A DNA stretch of 64,000 nucleotides, taken from NCBI RefSeq assembly GCF_015221875.1, contig NZ_JACYGY010000001.1, positions 2,170,001 through 2,234,000 of the forward strand, read 5' to 3'. Positions 29,275 to 38,204 of this stretch are shown one piece after another. The notes beneath the pieces are model-generated. The model did not search any database. It saw only the letters and a program-made list of their open reading frames with translations, and had not been told where the DNA came from. The position numbers were made by a program, and so were the translations under genes. Source of the stretch: Dyadobacter subterraneus. Its GTDB lineage: Bacteria; Bacteroidota; Bacteroidia; Cytophagales; Spirosomataceae. Numbering within the stretch: position 1 is the stretch's first letter; every line of letters starts with the position of its first letter.

Positions 29275-30141
29275 TTATATTTTTTTCCGGTACAGATGAG
29301 GCGTTACTTGGGTGAACTTTTTGAAGAAACGATTAAAATTAGATGGATCAGAGAATCCAAATTGGTAGCAGATCTCCTTTGCAGATTTGTTTTGACGCAG
29401 TTCTTTCTTTATTTCTGAAATCAACTTGTTATGGATCATTTGCTTCGCTGATGACCCGCTGAATTGCCTGCAAATTTTATTAAGATATCCCGGGCTGACG
29501 TTGAGCATTTTGCTATAGGTTTCAACAGTCTGGTCCTGTAAAAATCTTTTTTCCAGTAAAGACCGGAATCTATAGAAATCGGGTTGAATATACGTATCGC
29601 GCTGAACATCGTAAACATCCGCATAATAGCGGTTGAGCACAATAAGAAGCTGATACAGAATTGATCTGATCAAATGATTGCTATCATTCTGGATCTGTTC
29701 AAACTCCTGCTCAATTTCCTGTAAAAGTGCCAGACATTTCCCGAATGATCTTTCAGCTATATGCATTTCGGCAGGATGTAGATACTGATGAAAGTATTGA
29801 AGCCGGTACAGAAATAGTTCATCCGAAAAAAATAGATGGAGAAAATCTTTGTCAAAGAATAGGGTGTAGCCTTTTACCTTCTCCTCAATTTCCCATCGGC
29901 GAACTTGCCCGGGGCTGATGAAAATGATTGCCCGCGGGGCTATCGACATTTTGTTTTCATCCAGGGTAAACGTTCCCGATCCCTCCTGGATAAAAATGAT
30001 CTCGTAAAAACTAACTTGATGTAATGTGCTGTCTAACACATAATGTTTCAACGTTTCAATATGCCCGATATCCAATAACAATTCTAAACCATATTTATAA
30101 GGTAGAAAATGATATGTTCTAATTGGTCGGATTGATCCCAT
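29275..30141 (-). CDS. AraC family transcriptional regulator
   Basis: A 288-residue regulator with an N-terminal cupin-type sensor (PRAIIFISPGQVRRWEIEEK) and a C-terminal double helix-turn-helix (KSAKEICYQFGFSDPSNFNR, then FFKKFTQVTPHLYR). This is the form that senses carbohydrates or small aromatics in Bacteroidota. It is followed at 71 bases by the beta-helix protein gene. Upstream, the 420-base gap to the MarR gene holds three copies of an 11-base motif that could be its operators. Confidence 0.88.
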   Translation of the reverse strand: MGSIRPIRTYHFLPYKYGLELLLDIGHIETLKHYVLDSTLHQVSFYEIIFIQEGSGTFTLDENKMSIAPRAIIFISPGQVRRWEIEEKVKGYTLFFDKDFLHLFFSDELFLYRLQYFHQYLHPAEMHIAERSFGKCLALLQEIEQEFEQIQNDSNHLIRSILYQLLIVLNRYYADVYDVQRDTYIQPDFYRFRSLLEKRFLQDQTVETYSKMLNVSPGYLNKICRQFSGSSAKQMIHNKLISEIKKELRQNKSAKEICYQFGFSDPSNFNRFFKKFTQVTPHLYRKKI

Positions 30142-30488
30142 TTTTTTAAAATCTATAGTAGTTCAAATTATACTGATAAAAATACGAATTCTCAGTTTCT
30201 CTATATTTGTAGACTCGAACAAATTTAATCAACTCTACCTTACTACAAAGTTCCATGGAAACAATCAACCTGGACATTTCTGCATGCTTGACCATGCTGT
30301 TTCATGCGAATTAGACCAATGATTTGTGTTTATAATCATCAAATCTAAGTATTTAAATCAGCAAGTTAGCATGGTCAAAGTGTAGCGTAACGCGCTGAAT
30401 TCTTTTTAGGAACGCGTTGACCATGGCTCCGGAATATGTAACATTATCTCTGCCTCCAGGTTTGATGTAAGAGAGATTTACCATATCA
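30142..30488. promoter_or_regulatory. Divergent regulatory region with repeated 11-mer
   Basis: TTGACCATGCT at 30288-30298 occurs inverted and exact as AGCATGGTCAA at 30368-30378, and again as TTGACCATGG at 30417-30426. The last two form a 9-base inverted pair 38 bases apart. The region separates the AraC gene (minus) from the MarR gene (plus), so these are candidate operator sites for one or both. Confidence 0.45.
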
Positions 30489-30530
30489 TAAAAAAACAAA
30501 GTTAACTATATAGTTGACTTTGTTTTTTTA
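30489..30530. promoter_or_regulatory. 42-bp palindromic operator of the MarR operon
   Basis: The two 21-base halves are complementary at 20 positions, with one mismatch (30503/30516); the centre is ACTATATAGT. The outer parts are A and T tracts. It covers the -33 region of the promoter just to its right and ends 32 bases before the MarR start codon. Autorepression by the MarR protein is the simplest reading. An intrinsic terminator is the alternative, since a T tract follows the stem on plus. Confidence 0.7.
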
Positions 30531-30532
30531 TA

Positions 30533-30540
30533 TATATTTG
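30533..30540 (+). promoter_or_regulatory. Promoter -7 element TATATTTG
   Basis: It matches the Bacteroidota consensus TAnnTTTG. A TTG at 30514-30516, inside the palindrome, is placed correctly for the -33 element. The MarR start codon lies 22 bases downstream. Confidence 0.55.
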
Positions 30541-30561
30541 TGGTCACAAAATAAACATTAA

Positions 30562-31056
30562 ATGAATTCTGACTTTATCAAAGATCTGGGGTACAAGGCA
30601 CTCGATAGCAGATTGAAAAGGATCAGTGATCGCATATCCCATGATGTGCGAAGATTTTATAAAGAACTCGGTATAGATATCGAGCCAAATTGGTACCTTA
30701 TATTTATGCTGTTGCAAAACGCGGAAGAAATACCCATTGCAGCTATTGCCGAGTGCTTGGGATATACGCATCCTTCGGTAGCGATTATTGTCAAAAAGAT
30801 GGCAGAAAAAGGCTATCTGCATGTTAAAAAGGACAGTGAAGACAAGCGAAAGCAGATGGTTTCACTATCAGACAAAGCAATGAAAATGTTGCCGCAGTTA
30901 GAGCAGATCTGGCAAAGTTGCGAAAGAGCGATCTTAAAAATGTTAGCTGATGATCTGGGTATCCTTCACTACCTGGACAGCATAGATATGGAATTGAAAA
31001 ACAAGTCTTTTAATAATAGGTTCAAGGAAGAATTCTTAAAAACAAATATCAAATGA
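30562..31056 (+). CDS. MarR family transcriptional regulator
   Basis: A 164-residue winged-helix protein. The DNA-recognition region IPIAAIAECLGYTHPSVAII and the wing KKDSEDKRKQMVSLSDKAMK (with the DxR signature) are both visible. The N-terminal helices for dimerisation are present, so it is full length. Its stop overlaps the next start by four bases (ATGA), so it heads an operon with an exported protein and a serine hydrolase. The palindrome at 30489-30530 is probably its binding site. Confidence 0.88.
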   Translation: MNSDFIKDLGYKALDSRLKRISDRISHDVRRFYKELGIDIEPNWYLIFMLLQNAEEIPIAAIAECLGYTHPSVAIIVKKMAEKGYLHVKKDSEDKRKQMVSLSDKAMKMLPQLEQIWQSCERAILKMLADDLGILHYLDSIDMELKNKSFNNRFKEEFLKTNIK

Positions 31057-31817
31057 AGGTCCTGATTTTTGTTACGGCATTTCTTTTCTATTGTAACATT
31101 GTTTCTGCCACCGAAACAAAAATAATAGTAAGGGCAAAAGCGAGAGATGCAAAATTTATTGGCAGCTCTATTGGCGGGGCTTATGTAATTATCAGAAATA
31201 AGATAAATCAGGAGATTTTGGCTGAAGGTAAAACAACCAGCAGTACGGGTAATACAGATCTGATCATGAAAAATCCTAAAACAGGAAGAGGTATAGTCGT
31301 TGATGCCCAAACAGCAGGTTTCCTAGCCAAAATTGATATTGACGAACCCGTATTCGTTAGCATTGAGGTGGTCTCTCCATTTAATCACAAGCAGGCACAA
31401 GCAAAAGTTAGTACTGAATTATGGCTGATTCCCGGTCGGGATATTTTAGGAGATGGAATCATCCTGGAAATTCCGGGATTCATCTTTGATATTTTAAAAC
31501 CGCGTACCCACCAGTACATCCCCCTGAACACCGTTAAAGACAGGCCCTTCCAAATTCAGGCTAACGTTGTGATGATGTGCGGATGCGTTGTTGAAAAAGG
31601 GGGCGTTTGGAACTCCGATGAGATTGAAGTGATCGGCATACTAAAAAGAGATGGAAAACATATCAAAGACATTAAAATGTCATTGATATCGACAAATCTA
31701 TTTGAGGGCGATTACCTTCTAAATGCAGCAGGAAACTACGAACTGATCTTGTACGCTTACAACGAAAAGACAGGTAATACAGGCGTTGATAAAGTAAATT
31801 ATGTAATTTATGAATAG
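31053..31817 (+). CDS. Exported hypothetical protein in MarR operon
   Basis: A 254-residue protein with a signal peptide ending near VSA-TET (residue 19). The body is beta-rich (ETKIIVRAKARDAKFIGSSI, GGAYVIIRNKINQEILAEGK), suggesting two Ig-like or carrier-type domains. Two nearby cysteines (MMCGCVVEKGG) stand in the middle. I do not recognise the family. Overlaps at both ends, 4 bases with the MarR gene and 8 bases with the serine hydrolase gene, show tight coupling, so its job is probably linked to the hydrolase. Confidence 0.7.
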   Translation: MKVLIFVTAFLFYCNIVSATETKIIVRAKARDAKFIGSSIGGAYVIIRNKINQEILAEGKTTSSTGNTDLIMKNPKTGRGIVVDAQTAGFLAKIDIDEPVFVSIEVVSPFNHKQAQAKVSTELWLIPGRDILGDGIILEIPGFIFDILKPRTHQYIPLNTVKDRPFQIQANVVMMCGCVVEKGGVWNSDEIEVIGILKRDGKHIKDIKMSLISTNLFEGDYLLNAAGNYELILYAYNEKTGNTGVDKVNYVIYE

Positions 31818-32967
31818 CGAAAGATCATTTACATCAATTATAAAAGTTAAGACTCTGTTTTTTTTTGCTTGCCTGTCGCTCTCCATACCATGTGTATTTG
31901 GTGAAACGCCGTATCCAATTTCTGAACGACGAAATCCTACTCAGGATTCAATAGAAAGAATAATAACTCAGGAAGTGGCTAAGTTGATGAAATCCACTGG
32001 TTACACAGTGGTGTCGGGCGCTATGTATATAGGAGGTAAAATACACCAATTTCATTATGGCAAAATAGGTAATGGTAAAACACCAGACAGTAATACGATA
32101 TATGAAATAGGCTCGATAACCAAAACCTATACCGGATTGTTGCTTTCCCAAGCTGTATATGACCATAAAATCAACCTCGATGATGATATAAGATCTTATC
32201 TTGATGATAACTATCCAAACCTGATTTTAAGCGGTAACAAGCCGATAACATTTCGTCATCTAATTACCCATACATCAGGACTTCCCCCGACTATCAACTG
32301 TAATGACAGTGCGCAAACAACAGATGAACAATTAGATTGCTTTAGACTTTTTAGAAAAGAAGACTTTTTTAAACAATTAAAAAATGTCAAACTAACTAAC
32401 AATTCGGGTAAAAATTATCAGTACTCAGGTGTTGGGATCCAGTTGACCGGGTATATTCTAGAGCATGTTTACAAATCGTCGTTCCATGAACTATTTCAAA
32501 AATATATCTTTTCCCGTTCGGGTGAACAAAACACTTTTTCGAAGTTGAAAAATGATGGAAATTCTAATGTGTCTGTCGGAAAAAATAATGAGGGAGCGCC
32601 TATGCCCATAATAAATGGGTATTACAATTATGCAGGAGGCTTAAAATCTTCAACAAGTGCCATGCTTAATTATATGAAGATGTATTTGGAGAGTAATGAC
32701 AAAGTCGTTAAACAGGCAATGGATCGGTTGGCTGGCGATGTCCAGTATGGAAGAGCGTATGCCTGGAATACGTATAATTATGACAAAGAGAACAAAATGT
32801 TATACCATAACGGAGGCACCTTTGGCCATTCTTCCTGGATTGCGCTATATCCGGATCAAAAAATTGGCATATTTATAGTAACTAATATTGTGACAGCCGA
32901 TTCCCAAAGCAAATTGAATGAGTTATCAAATAGCATCATCAGTAAAAGTACAAATGGATCTAACTAA
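31810..32967 (+). CDS. Serine beta-lactamase-like hydrolase, 385 residues
   Basis: The signal peptide ends near residue 32, and the domain is of the class C beta-lactamase/DD-peptidase type. Motifs: SITK in YEIGSITKTYTGLLL, YSGVG as the Tyr motif, LITHTSGLP, and HNGGTFGHSSW in place of KTG. Length is right for a one-domain esterase or AmpC relative. It is the last gene of the MarR operon. A penicillin-responsive repressor with a hydrolase would be an attractive reading but is inference; other members are plain esterases. Confidence 0.88.
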   Translation: MNSERSFTSIIKVKTLFFFACLSLSIPCVFGETPYPISERRNPTQDSIERIITQEVAKLMKSTGYTVVSGAMYIGGKIHQFHYGKIGNGKTPDSNTIYEIGSITKTYTGLLLSQAVYDHKINLDDDIRSYLDDNYPNLILSGNKPITFRHLITHTSGLPPTINCNDSAQTTDEQLDCFRLFRKEDFFKQLKNVKLTNNSGKNYQYSGVGIQLTGYILEHVYKSSFHELFQKYIFSRSGEQNTFSKLKNDGNSNVSVGKNNEGAPMPIINGYYNYAGGLKSSTSAMLNYMKMYLESNDKVVKQAMDRLAGDVQYGRAYAWNTYNYDKENKMLYHNGGTFGHSSWIALYPDQKIGIFIVTNIVTADSQSKLNELSNSIISKSTNGSN

Positions 32968-33110
32968 CGCTCACTATGCACCGATACGTATAGCCATTAT
33001 AGAAGGGTCTTCGCCTGTTACGGGATGGTTTAAGTTCCCTTTCTCTTAAACTTTCCATATACTTGCTTAATACCGCAAAGAAACGTATCGCTCCGACAAT
33101 ACCCGTCTTG

Positions 33111-34139
33111 CTAATTTGGTAAAAGTAATTCTGGGTTAATTTTCGAGATTTCTGAACTTCTCCCAGTTGTTTGGTAGCAGTCAGGATGATCGCCAAAAAG
33201 CTTTTCGTAGACAGAGTATCCATCAACCTGAAGTATACCGGCATACCCTTCCAGCATTTGTTTAGGGCCGCTTTGGTCGCGGCCTTTCCGGTAATCAAAC
33301 AGCGTCAACTTATCACACGGGGCATTATATATCCATACATAGCCTTGATGGATCCCATTTTTATGGTCTCTATCAAGCACTTTCAACGGCGTCTCATCCA
33401 ACTGTAAATACTTTTGATTCAGAACCAGGAGTTTTAAAAGCTCCCATAAAGGGGTCAGGTGCTGCCAGCCTTTCATGATCCAGTCAGAGGCTGTGGATGC
33501 AGGAACATTTACTCCTAACCGTCTGTACTTGTCAATCTGCCGGTGAAGCGGAAGACCGAAAACATATTTATCCACCACCATTTGAGCAATAACTGCTTCG
33601 GAAGGAATGCCTTTTTCGATCACACGGTCGGGAAGTGATGCCGTTATGATGCCTTCACCATTAGCACGGGCATATTTGTAACGGATATAACGCTTTACAC
33701 GGTCCGTCGTACGGTAGAACTCAGCAGGAATCAGATCCAAAACCTCTGTGACTTCTTCTCCAATTACAGTGCAGCCGGTAACGTCTTCGGTAGGTTCAAT
33801 AATGATGATCTCACGGCGCAGATTCTCAGGAAGTATCATTCTTCCAGTCCCCTTTTCGCGTTTTTTAGCAGGAGCTTTTTCTTTCACAATGTCAGCCGCT
33901 TGCTGTGAAAGTTCTTCTTGCTGCTGCTGACTTGTTCCCAGCTCAAAGAGATCAATCTGGTTTACGTCCGTGTGTACGCTGGCCAATTTCTCATTCTTTT
34001 TTCCGAATATATACCGCTTATATTTATCAAGCTCAAAGTTCAGCGCCTGGATTTGTTCATCCTTTTCAGCGACTACCTTTTGATGCGCAGCAAGTGCCTG
34101 TTCATAAAGTAATTTATAGTCCGTTGCTGCGTCTTTCAT
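33111..34139 (-). pseudogene. tnpC: IS66 transposase TnpC, truncated
   Basis: From ATG 34139 (MKDAATDYKLLYEQALAAHQ) it reads 342 residues of a normal IS66 transposase: leucine-rich start, a long linker with the EPTEDVTGCTVIGEE region, and the first two catalytic Asp motifs, YLQLDETPLKVLD and ILQVDGYSVYEKLFG. Right after GDHPDCYQTTG the family text stops, so the C-terminal third with the catalytic Glu is missing. The element therefore cannot move by itself. Confidence 0.85.
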
Positions 34140-34220
34140 ACCTCGAAGATAAGGAATAAAAACTAGCCATACAACGTTATATGGCACTTTTTAATAGAGT
34201 TTTCTACATATTTTATTGGC

Positions 34221-34562
34221 CTAATTTACGTGCTGATACCGTTTTCTGAGGCGGACCGAATCCAGCATTACACCTTGCAGAAGAAGTGTCAACTGCTGGC
34301 TGGTGATGGATATATCTTCACCCTTTGGCCATTCGAAAGTGCCTTGTTCCAGCTTTTTGATATACATCGCAAACCCGTCCCGATCCCACTGGAGCAAACG
34401 AATCTGATTAAGCCGTTTACCCAGAAAAACGAAAACATCACCACTTGACGGATCAAAGCCCAGTTCATTTCTGACCAAGCCAGCCAGGCTATAGATGCCA
34501 AAACGCATATCCGTCGGGCTCCGGTACAAAAAGTACCGGCAACTATGAGGTAAAGCCAGCAT
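34221..34562 (-). CDS. tnpB: IS66 accessory protein TnpB
   Basis: About 113 residues from ATG 34562 (MLALPHSCRYFLYRSPTDMR). The IS66 Orf2 signature VFVFLGKRLNQIRLLQWDRD and GFAMYIKKLEQG are intact. It starts immediately after the tnpA stop, as in all IS66 elements, and precedes the truncated tnpC by 81 bases. The reading frame is complete. Confidence 0.9.
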   Translation of the reverse strand: MLALPHSCRYFLYRSPTDMRFGIYSLAGLVRNELGFDPSSGDVFVFLGKRLNQIRLLQWDRDGFAMYIKKLEQGTFEWPKGEDISITSQQLTLLLQGVMLDSVRLRKRYQHVN

Positions 34563-34563
34563 A

Positions 34564-34872
34564 TTAAAGAATGAGCTTCTTGATAAAAGATGCGTCAAGA
34601 GATCCGAACAGCTCTATACGCGCTCCGGATGGAAAAGTAATGGCGGCCAGTGCCTGTTGGTTTTGCTCAATTAAATCCGCTTGTTGAACTGGTATCTGGC
34701 TGAACCCACGGATTGGAATTGCGGCGGTCACATCGTTCCGCCGGAATTTTTTCACCCAGTAATTGAATTTATGGTATCCCATACCATTTTGATTACAAAA
34801 AGCCTGTTTGCTTATGCCTTGCGTCTGCCACTGATCGTACAGCTCACGCATTTTTTCTGTCTCATTTTTCAT
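34564..34872 (-). CDS. tnpA: IS66 accessory protein TnpA
   Basis: A 102-residue IS66 Orf1-like protein with a helix-turn-helix start (MRELYDQWQTQGISKQAFCN, then GYHKFNYWVKKFRR) that matches the usual DNA-binding domain of this gene. It opens the three-gene IS66 operon. The reading frame is complete. Confidence 0.88.
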   Translation of the reverse strand: MKNETEKMRELYDQWQTQGISKQAFCNQNGMGYHKFNYWVKKFRRNDVTAAIPIRGFSQIPVQQADLIEQNQQALAAITFPSGARIELFGSLDASFIKKLIL

Positions 34873-35203
34873 GAAACAAGATTACGAACTATGCGGATCT
34901 GTTAAAATATGGTTTTATCGGACGCATACAAAGAAACAGAGTAGTGGTGAGATGTAATAAGATTAATTCTGTAAATAATTCCTGTTGCAACCATTCTGGT
35001 TTTAGAAATATCACTAATGTACATCACGATATGAAAATAACATGTAATAGAATAATTTGAAATCGTTCGCAAGTGTTTAGCAACTTGCGAACGATTGTGG
35101 TGGCAACTTTACAAATCTCGAACGATTTACTGCCCGATTTGCGTTTAATCGCTGATTTAAACCTACATCAATATCTTAAGAAGAATTTGTGATCTAAAGA
35201 ATT
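34873..35203. other. Intergenic stretch with a 14-bp perfect inverted repeat
   Basis: AATCGTTCGCAAGT at 35061-35074 pairs exactly with 35083-35096 around an 8-base loop, and the end of the arm, CGAACGATT, occurs a third time about 20 bases further on at 35117-35125. No T tract follows, so it is probably not a terminator. Otherwise no gene is seen. Confidence 0.6.
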
Positions 35204-35209
35204 TTACTG

Positions 35210-35745
35210 GTAAGGCTTGGTTCGAGTAGCATTGGGTTCACGGCAATCACGTTTACGAGACCCCTCCCGAACAGTTGTCGAAACACTTTTTAGAAGACTT
35301 ACTGGATATTCCGGAGCAAATTTTAATTCCACCATTTTATCCGATAAAAGCCGTAAAGACCATTTAGCAAAACCTGTTGGTGGGCCGCTGCAACTGAGTG
35401 ACACCAGTTTTGCTTCTATTTCTTCCTCTATTTTGGGCTCATATATACGGGTAGTCTTCCGGCGTTCCAAAGTTGCTTCAAAACCATCCTCTACAAACTT
35501 CTTTTTATCCTGTCAATTGTTTTCATTCCAATACGCAACACATTACTGATTTGTTCATTAGTTACTTTTTGAGAATATTCTCCTTCATCGCTATTCAAGA
35601 GAACATACGCTGCTCTAAAAGTCTGTGTGCTATGAGAGCCTTTATTGATAACCTGCATTAACTCTTCAACTTCTGTCTTGGTCAGTTTTATATGATACCG
35701 TATCATGAGCCATTTTTTGACTAAGATACAGTCTTTATACGTCAT
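35210..35745 (-). pseudogene. IS630-family transposase remnant
   Basis: From ATG near 35703-35745 the text IRYHIKLTKTEVEELMQVIN, TFRAAYVLLNSDEGEYSQKV and NEQISNVLRIGMKTIDRIK is the N-terminal helix-turn-helix part of an IS630 transposase. One missing base near 35505 shifts the frame to ERRKTTRIYEPKIEEEIEAK and FAKWSLRLLSDKMVELKF. Similarity ends there (about 35330); the catalytic DDE domain is lost and the following bases belong to a different repeated segment. Confidence 0.8.
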
Positions 35746-35904
35746 ATCACAGTTAACTTAACACTAGTATTGGCTATTACATGTAATCTAACCCAAGGAT
35801 CCTGATACCATCCAGCAGGCGGCATGAGGTTTCCACACTTTTTGATGCTCTCGTTCTAAAGAACAACATATGCCAAAATTCATCTTATTTAATCTCATGC
35901 CTGA

Positions 35905-36912
35905 TCATATTTCACCATTTATAAACGGCCTTATTTTGCTCTTGTCTGTTTCAGATAAGCTATTGTAAAAATCTTTCATTGTAGATTTAATATAAGACAT
36001 TTTAACTACTCTGATGATCTTAGGGGCATTTTCATTATCGCTCGCTCTTACCATGATCCCTAATAATTGCCCATCTGAGTTAAATACGCCCCCTCCGCTC
36101 ATACCAGCTATTGCTTGCGCTTCTACAAAAAATTCGGCGCTCGAATTATAAGCAATATCTCCTTCGGCATCTCCGGCACTCTTCAATTTTTGGATGGCTT
36201 GCGTAGCTTCTGTATCTGATAATATTTTACCATAAGCAGCTGCCCCATTGGGATAGTTGGTCTTATCCTGAGGATAGCCAACTGCAATTACTTTTTCACC
36301 TGCAATAGAGGTATTCCATGTTTGATTTGCTTTTGTACGGTTTTCGGGATCATATAGCTGTAATGTTGCAGAGGTTTTAATAAGTTCAGGATATTTGGGT
36401 AACGGTCCTTGCTCAGCCCTTTGATTATCGATGATGCCCAAATAAAAGTCCTCTATAGGTAATAGGGTCTTATTGGTGGCACCAGAAGAAATATTAAAAT
36501 GCATGAGAGGAAAATCTGCTATCAGCGTATTGCCTAAGGCTATGCTTCCGTTAACTGGAGGAATTTGTGAAGTTTCGAAAATGCCAAGGTTTTCCGATGA
36601 TAAATCAAAGAATTGGGCATTTCGGGAATTCCATCCAGATATGTTATAAACATGATTAGCACTTATATACAAACCTAAGCCATAATCGTTTTTTCTACTC
36701 CATATGGTTTTTGACCCTGCGCCTCGTCTTCCAACGCTTCCCCTTACCTTATTGAGTAGGTTGACCAGATTTTGGTCGTTACCTTTTAGTATTTCCTCAA
36801 TTTTGGGGACGTGCAGATCACTTCTTGGAACAATTGAATTATTTCGTTTGCATGATTGGAATGATGTTCCAAAGATTACTAATAAAACTGATAATACTGT
36901 TTTTGCTTGCAT
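35905..36912 (-). CDS. Trypsin-like serine protease, probable lipoprotein
   Basis: A 335-residue protein whose N-terminal 20 residues end in SFQSC, a lipobox-like site followed by KRNNS, so membrane anchoring is likely. The chymotrypsin fold is suggested by ISANHVYN (His), ADFPLMHF (Asp) and AIAGMSGGGVFNSDGQLLGI (the GMSGGG Ser motif followed by the last strand). This pattern is of the trypsin-like peptidase group. No regulatory PDZ domain follows. Single gene; target unknown. Confidence 0.7.
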   Translation of the reverse strand: MQAKTVLSVLLVIFGTSFQSCKRNNSIVPRSDLHVPKIEEILKGNDQNLVNLLNKVRGSVGRRGAGSKTIWSRKNDYGLGLYISANHVYNISGWNSRNAQFFDLSSENLGIFETSQIPPVNGSIALGNTLIADFPLMHFNISSGATNKTLLPIEDFYLGIIDNQRAEQGPLPKYPELIKTSATLQLYDPENRTKANQTWNTSIAGEKVIAVGYPQDKTNYPNGAAAYGKILSDTEATQAIQKLKSAGDAEGDIAYNSSAEFFVEAQAIAGMSGGGVFNSDGQLLGIMVRASDNENAPKIIRVVKMSYIKSTMKDFYNSLSETDKSKIRPFINGEI

Positions 36913-37416
36913 AATTTAATAAGCTTAGAAATGGTAAAAGTATTTGATATGGTTGACTCTCAAATTCCGCCTGTCTTTTTCGTGAATTTTGGTTTCACAA
37001 AAATGCTGTTCGCTTTTCTCATAGTAAATCCTGGCAGCTTCCTGAAATTCAAAGAATAAAAAAGGTTTGTCTTTTGTAGACGTCAAAAAACCATAGACTT
37101 GAATTACTTATAACAGAAGGGGGCTTCAGATATAGATGTATACCTATTGCCATGGAATAGGCTAAGCAGTTTTTTCAAATTGATATTGCAAGAGATATCT
37201 GAAAAAGATTTCCTCTATACTGCTTTGTTCCGGCATGGTCTGGTTTTTAATAAATATTCAGTAAGTATCAAGAAGAACATGTTCCCATTTGCTATTTACT
37301 ATTTATACAATTCGATTGCTTAAAACGGATTAAATTAAAAGAACGGCGAAAAACCGTCACGACTTTCGTGTAAAGGATTTTCTAGGCCTTCATCCCGGTT
37401 GTAAGAACCTAATCCC
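36913..37416. other. Intergenic stretch, nothing recognised
   Basis: AT-rich sequence upstream of the protease gene; should hold its promoter. No supported coding region or repeat seen. Confidence 0.4.
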
Positions 37417-37560
37417 CTAGCTGGTTACCTCGCTCCTTAATGATTGAACAGGATTCATTAAGGCCGCCTTGATGGTCTGAAAGCTTATCATATAGACATT
37501 ATGCCTGTAAAAGCAATCAGCTACCACGAAAAGTCAACCTTAGACGCAAACTGACTTAGC
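37417..37560 (-). pseudogene. C-terminal remnant of an FtsX/MacB-type permease
   Basis: The last 23 codons before the TAG at 37417-37419 read ISFQTIKAALMNPVQSLRSE and then VTS. This is the conserved end of the permease family, and the 1148-residue protein of this window ends ISYQALKVALANPVKSLRSE. Upstream only a broken frame (IAFTGIMS) remains. A second permease gene of the same family once stood here. Confidence 0.65.
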
Positions 37561-37701
37561 CAATCATTCATCAGGTACCAGGATGGGAATGCCGCTTTTC
37601 CTTATTTATGAAGAGTCTAAGTGCTCTGAACTAGAGGATTAACCCTTTCAACTTATAATTCGCAATATTCTAATTATAATTTCTTTCGAATAGACAGAAT
37701 T

Positions 37702-37995
37702 TTAATCCGATTCGTGGCTTAATTGCACTATCTGGACTGGCTGATTCGTAGCGTATCCAGACTGATACCGGACATGAGTTTGGGTTTTCGTAATCGGATG
37801 GAATTGAGTTCTAATTAAATAGCTATCAGCGCTAATTTTAATTTCAAACCCCTCACTACTACGGCCTTTGTCCCAGTTATCGGAGATCACATACCCTTTT
37901 ATAGTAGCTTCAATTTCACCTGGCTTGATGTCAGTGCCTTTTTTGCAGCCTAGCTGCAAATGCAACAGTACCAGAATAGTAAGTGCTTGTCTCAT
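37702..37995 (-). CDS. Small putative lipoprotein
   Basis: About 97 residues from ATG 37995 (MRQALTILVLLHLQLGCKKG). The hydrophobic start ends in LQLGC, a lipobox. A start seven codons earlier (38016) is possible. The mature part is short and beta-rich with no known motif. Related small lipoproteins of unknown function are common in Bacteroidota. No operon partner. Confidence 0.5.
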   Translation of the reverse strand: MRQALTILVLLHLQLGCKKGTDIKPGEIEATIKGYVISDNWDKGRSSEGFEIKISADSYLIRTQFHPITKTQTHVRYQSGYATNQPVQIVQLSHESD

Positions 37996-38105
37996 AAGTG
38001 AAAGTCCATTTCTCAATAAGACCCTAAAACTTACGCATTAGTTGGAACACCATTTCTTTGTTGTATAAGTAATTTTATGATAATGGGTTAGATTAAAAGA
38101 AAGTA

Positions 38106-38129
38106 CGGCAGAGTTCGCTGCCGCATTTT
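38106..38129. terminator. Terminator-like hairpin
   Basis: CGGCAG (38106-38111) and CTGCCG (38118-38123) enclose AGTTCG and are followed on plus by a run of seven T (38126-38132). It lies between two minus-strand genes, so which transcript it ends is unclear; on minus the T tract is weaker. Confidence 0.5.
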
Positions 38130-38204
38130 TTTAGTTAACCCTATACTCTAATTTGTTTCGGCAACATGGCGAAAGTCAGAGACGATTTCTATAAATTTCT
38201 TGTG

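Larger units (their letters stand above)
32968..34872 (-). mobile_element. Truncated IS66-family element
   Basis: tnpA, tnpB and the first two thirds of tnpC are in the standard order. The tnpC end is missing. The piece between the break (about 33150) and the serine hydrolase end at 32967 reads unlike IS66 and is unassigned. Terminal inverted repeats were not located. It lies against the MarR operon on its left. Confidence 0.7.

Noticed and set aside
32960..33298. Open frame of 112 codons opposite the end of the serine hydrolase and in the IS66 end
   Set aside because: Overlaps tnpC in another frame and has no protein-like text except a short stretch; most likely noncoding debris after the IS66 truncation.
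35061..35096. Intrinsic terminator of tnpA or another gene
   Set aside because: Stem is perfect, but no T tract follows on either strand.
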